Notes under the pieces: model-generated | The model's database searches: none | What the model was told of the DNA's origin: nothing | The model's input: the letters and a program-made list of their open reading frames with translations, nothing else | Shown here: one piece after another, positions 6,551 to 6,572 of the stretch | Layout: each line of letters begins with the position of its first letter | Numbering within the stretch: the first letter of the stretch is position 1 | NCBI GenBank assembly: GCA_964432875.1 | Contig: CAYSPJ010000211.1 | Span: forward strand, 1-6,572 | DNA from: JACJYE01 sp964432875 | GTDB taxonomy: Bacteria > Bacteroidota > Bacteroidia > Chitinophagales > Saprospiraceae | DNA length: 6,572 nucleotides | Direction: 5' to 3' | Program-made: the position numbers and the translations under genes

Positions 6551-6572
6551 CCAAAAATACTGCCATGAAGTA

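Noticed and set aside
1..6572. CRISPR array, tRNA, rRNA, insertion sequence or attachment site
   Set aside because: No regularly spaced repeats, no cloverleaf or rRNA-like sequence, and no transposase or integrase coding sequence were seen on either strand.

Overview
The window looks like chromosomal DNA of a Bacteroidota bacterium, probably of the GC-rich Saprospiria type (Lewinella or Haliscomenobacter relatives). The main reason is a type IX secretion (T9SS) type A C-terminal sorting domain on the DUF1501 protein and the remains of a second one near the right end. Shine-Dalgarno sequences are also absent before the starts, and the DNA is fairly GC-rich. The lineage is inferred from domain style and was not tested by a search. 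A run of exactly 100 N (3334-3433) marks a scaffold gap of unknown true length, so the window is a draft or metagenomic scaffold and the order of genes across the gap is not certain.

Left part (1-3333, + strand): a two-gene operon. A DUF1800 protein (238-1686) is followed after 22 bases by a DUF1501 protein (1709 into the gap). This pair is widespread and conserved but has no established biochemical role. The DUF1501 protein has a twin-arginine-like leader and a T9SS sorting domain, so it should be exported to the cell surface. The DUF1800 protein has no visible signal peptide and no room for a longer start. A 28-base imperfect palindrome lies upstream of the operon.

Middle (3334-4711): the gap, then a strongly structured intergenic stretch made of two neighbouring inverted-repeat elements (3434-3542). 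Next comes a convergent gene on the - strand (3581-4711) for a von Willebrand factor A (VWA) protein closely resembling E. coli YehP in length and motifs. Its usual partners (MoxR-type ATPase, DUF5682 protein, SWIM zinc-finger protein) are not in the visible sequence.

Right part (4712-6572): a 157-base divergent intergenic region with a possible Bacteroidota-type promoter for the VWA gene, then a membrane protein of the UPF0104 / lysylphosphatidylglycerol-synthase-TM flippase-like family (4869-6029, + strand). Neither divergent gene has an ATG start available. The last 540 bases hold no intact gene. They contain palindromes, a frameshifted relic of a T9SS sorting domain (about 6306-6499), and a final inverted repeat with a nested direct repeat.

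I see no convincing evidence of a wholly new system. The most interesting points are the possible piggy-back export of the DUF1800 protein, the isolated YehP-like gene, the structured repeat abutting the assembly gap, and the decayed T9SS substrate gene.
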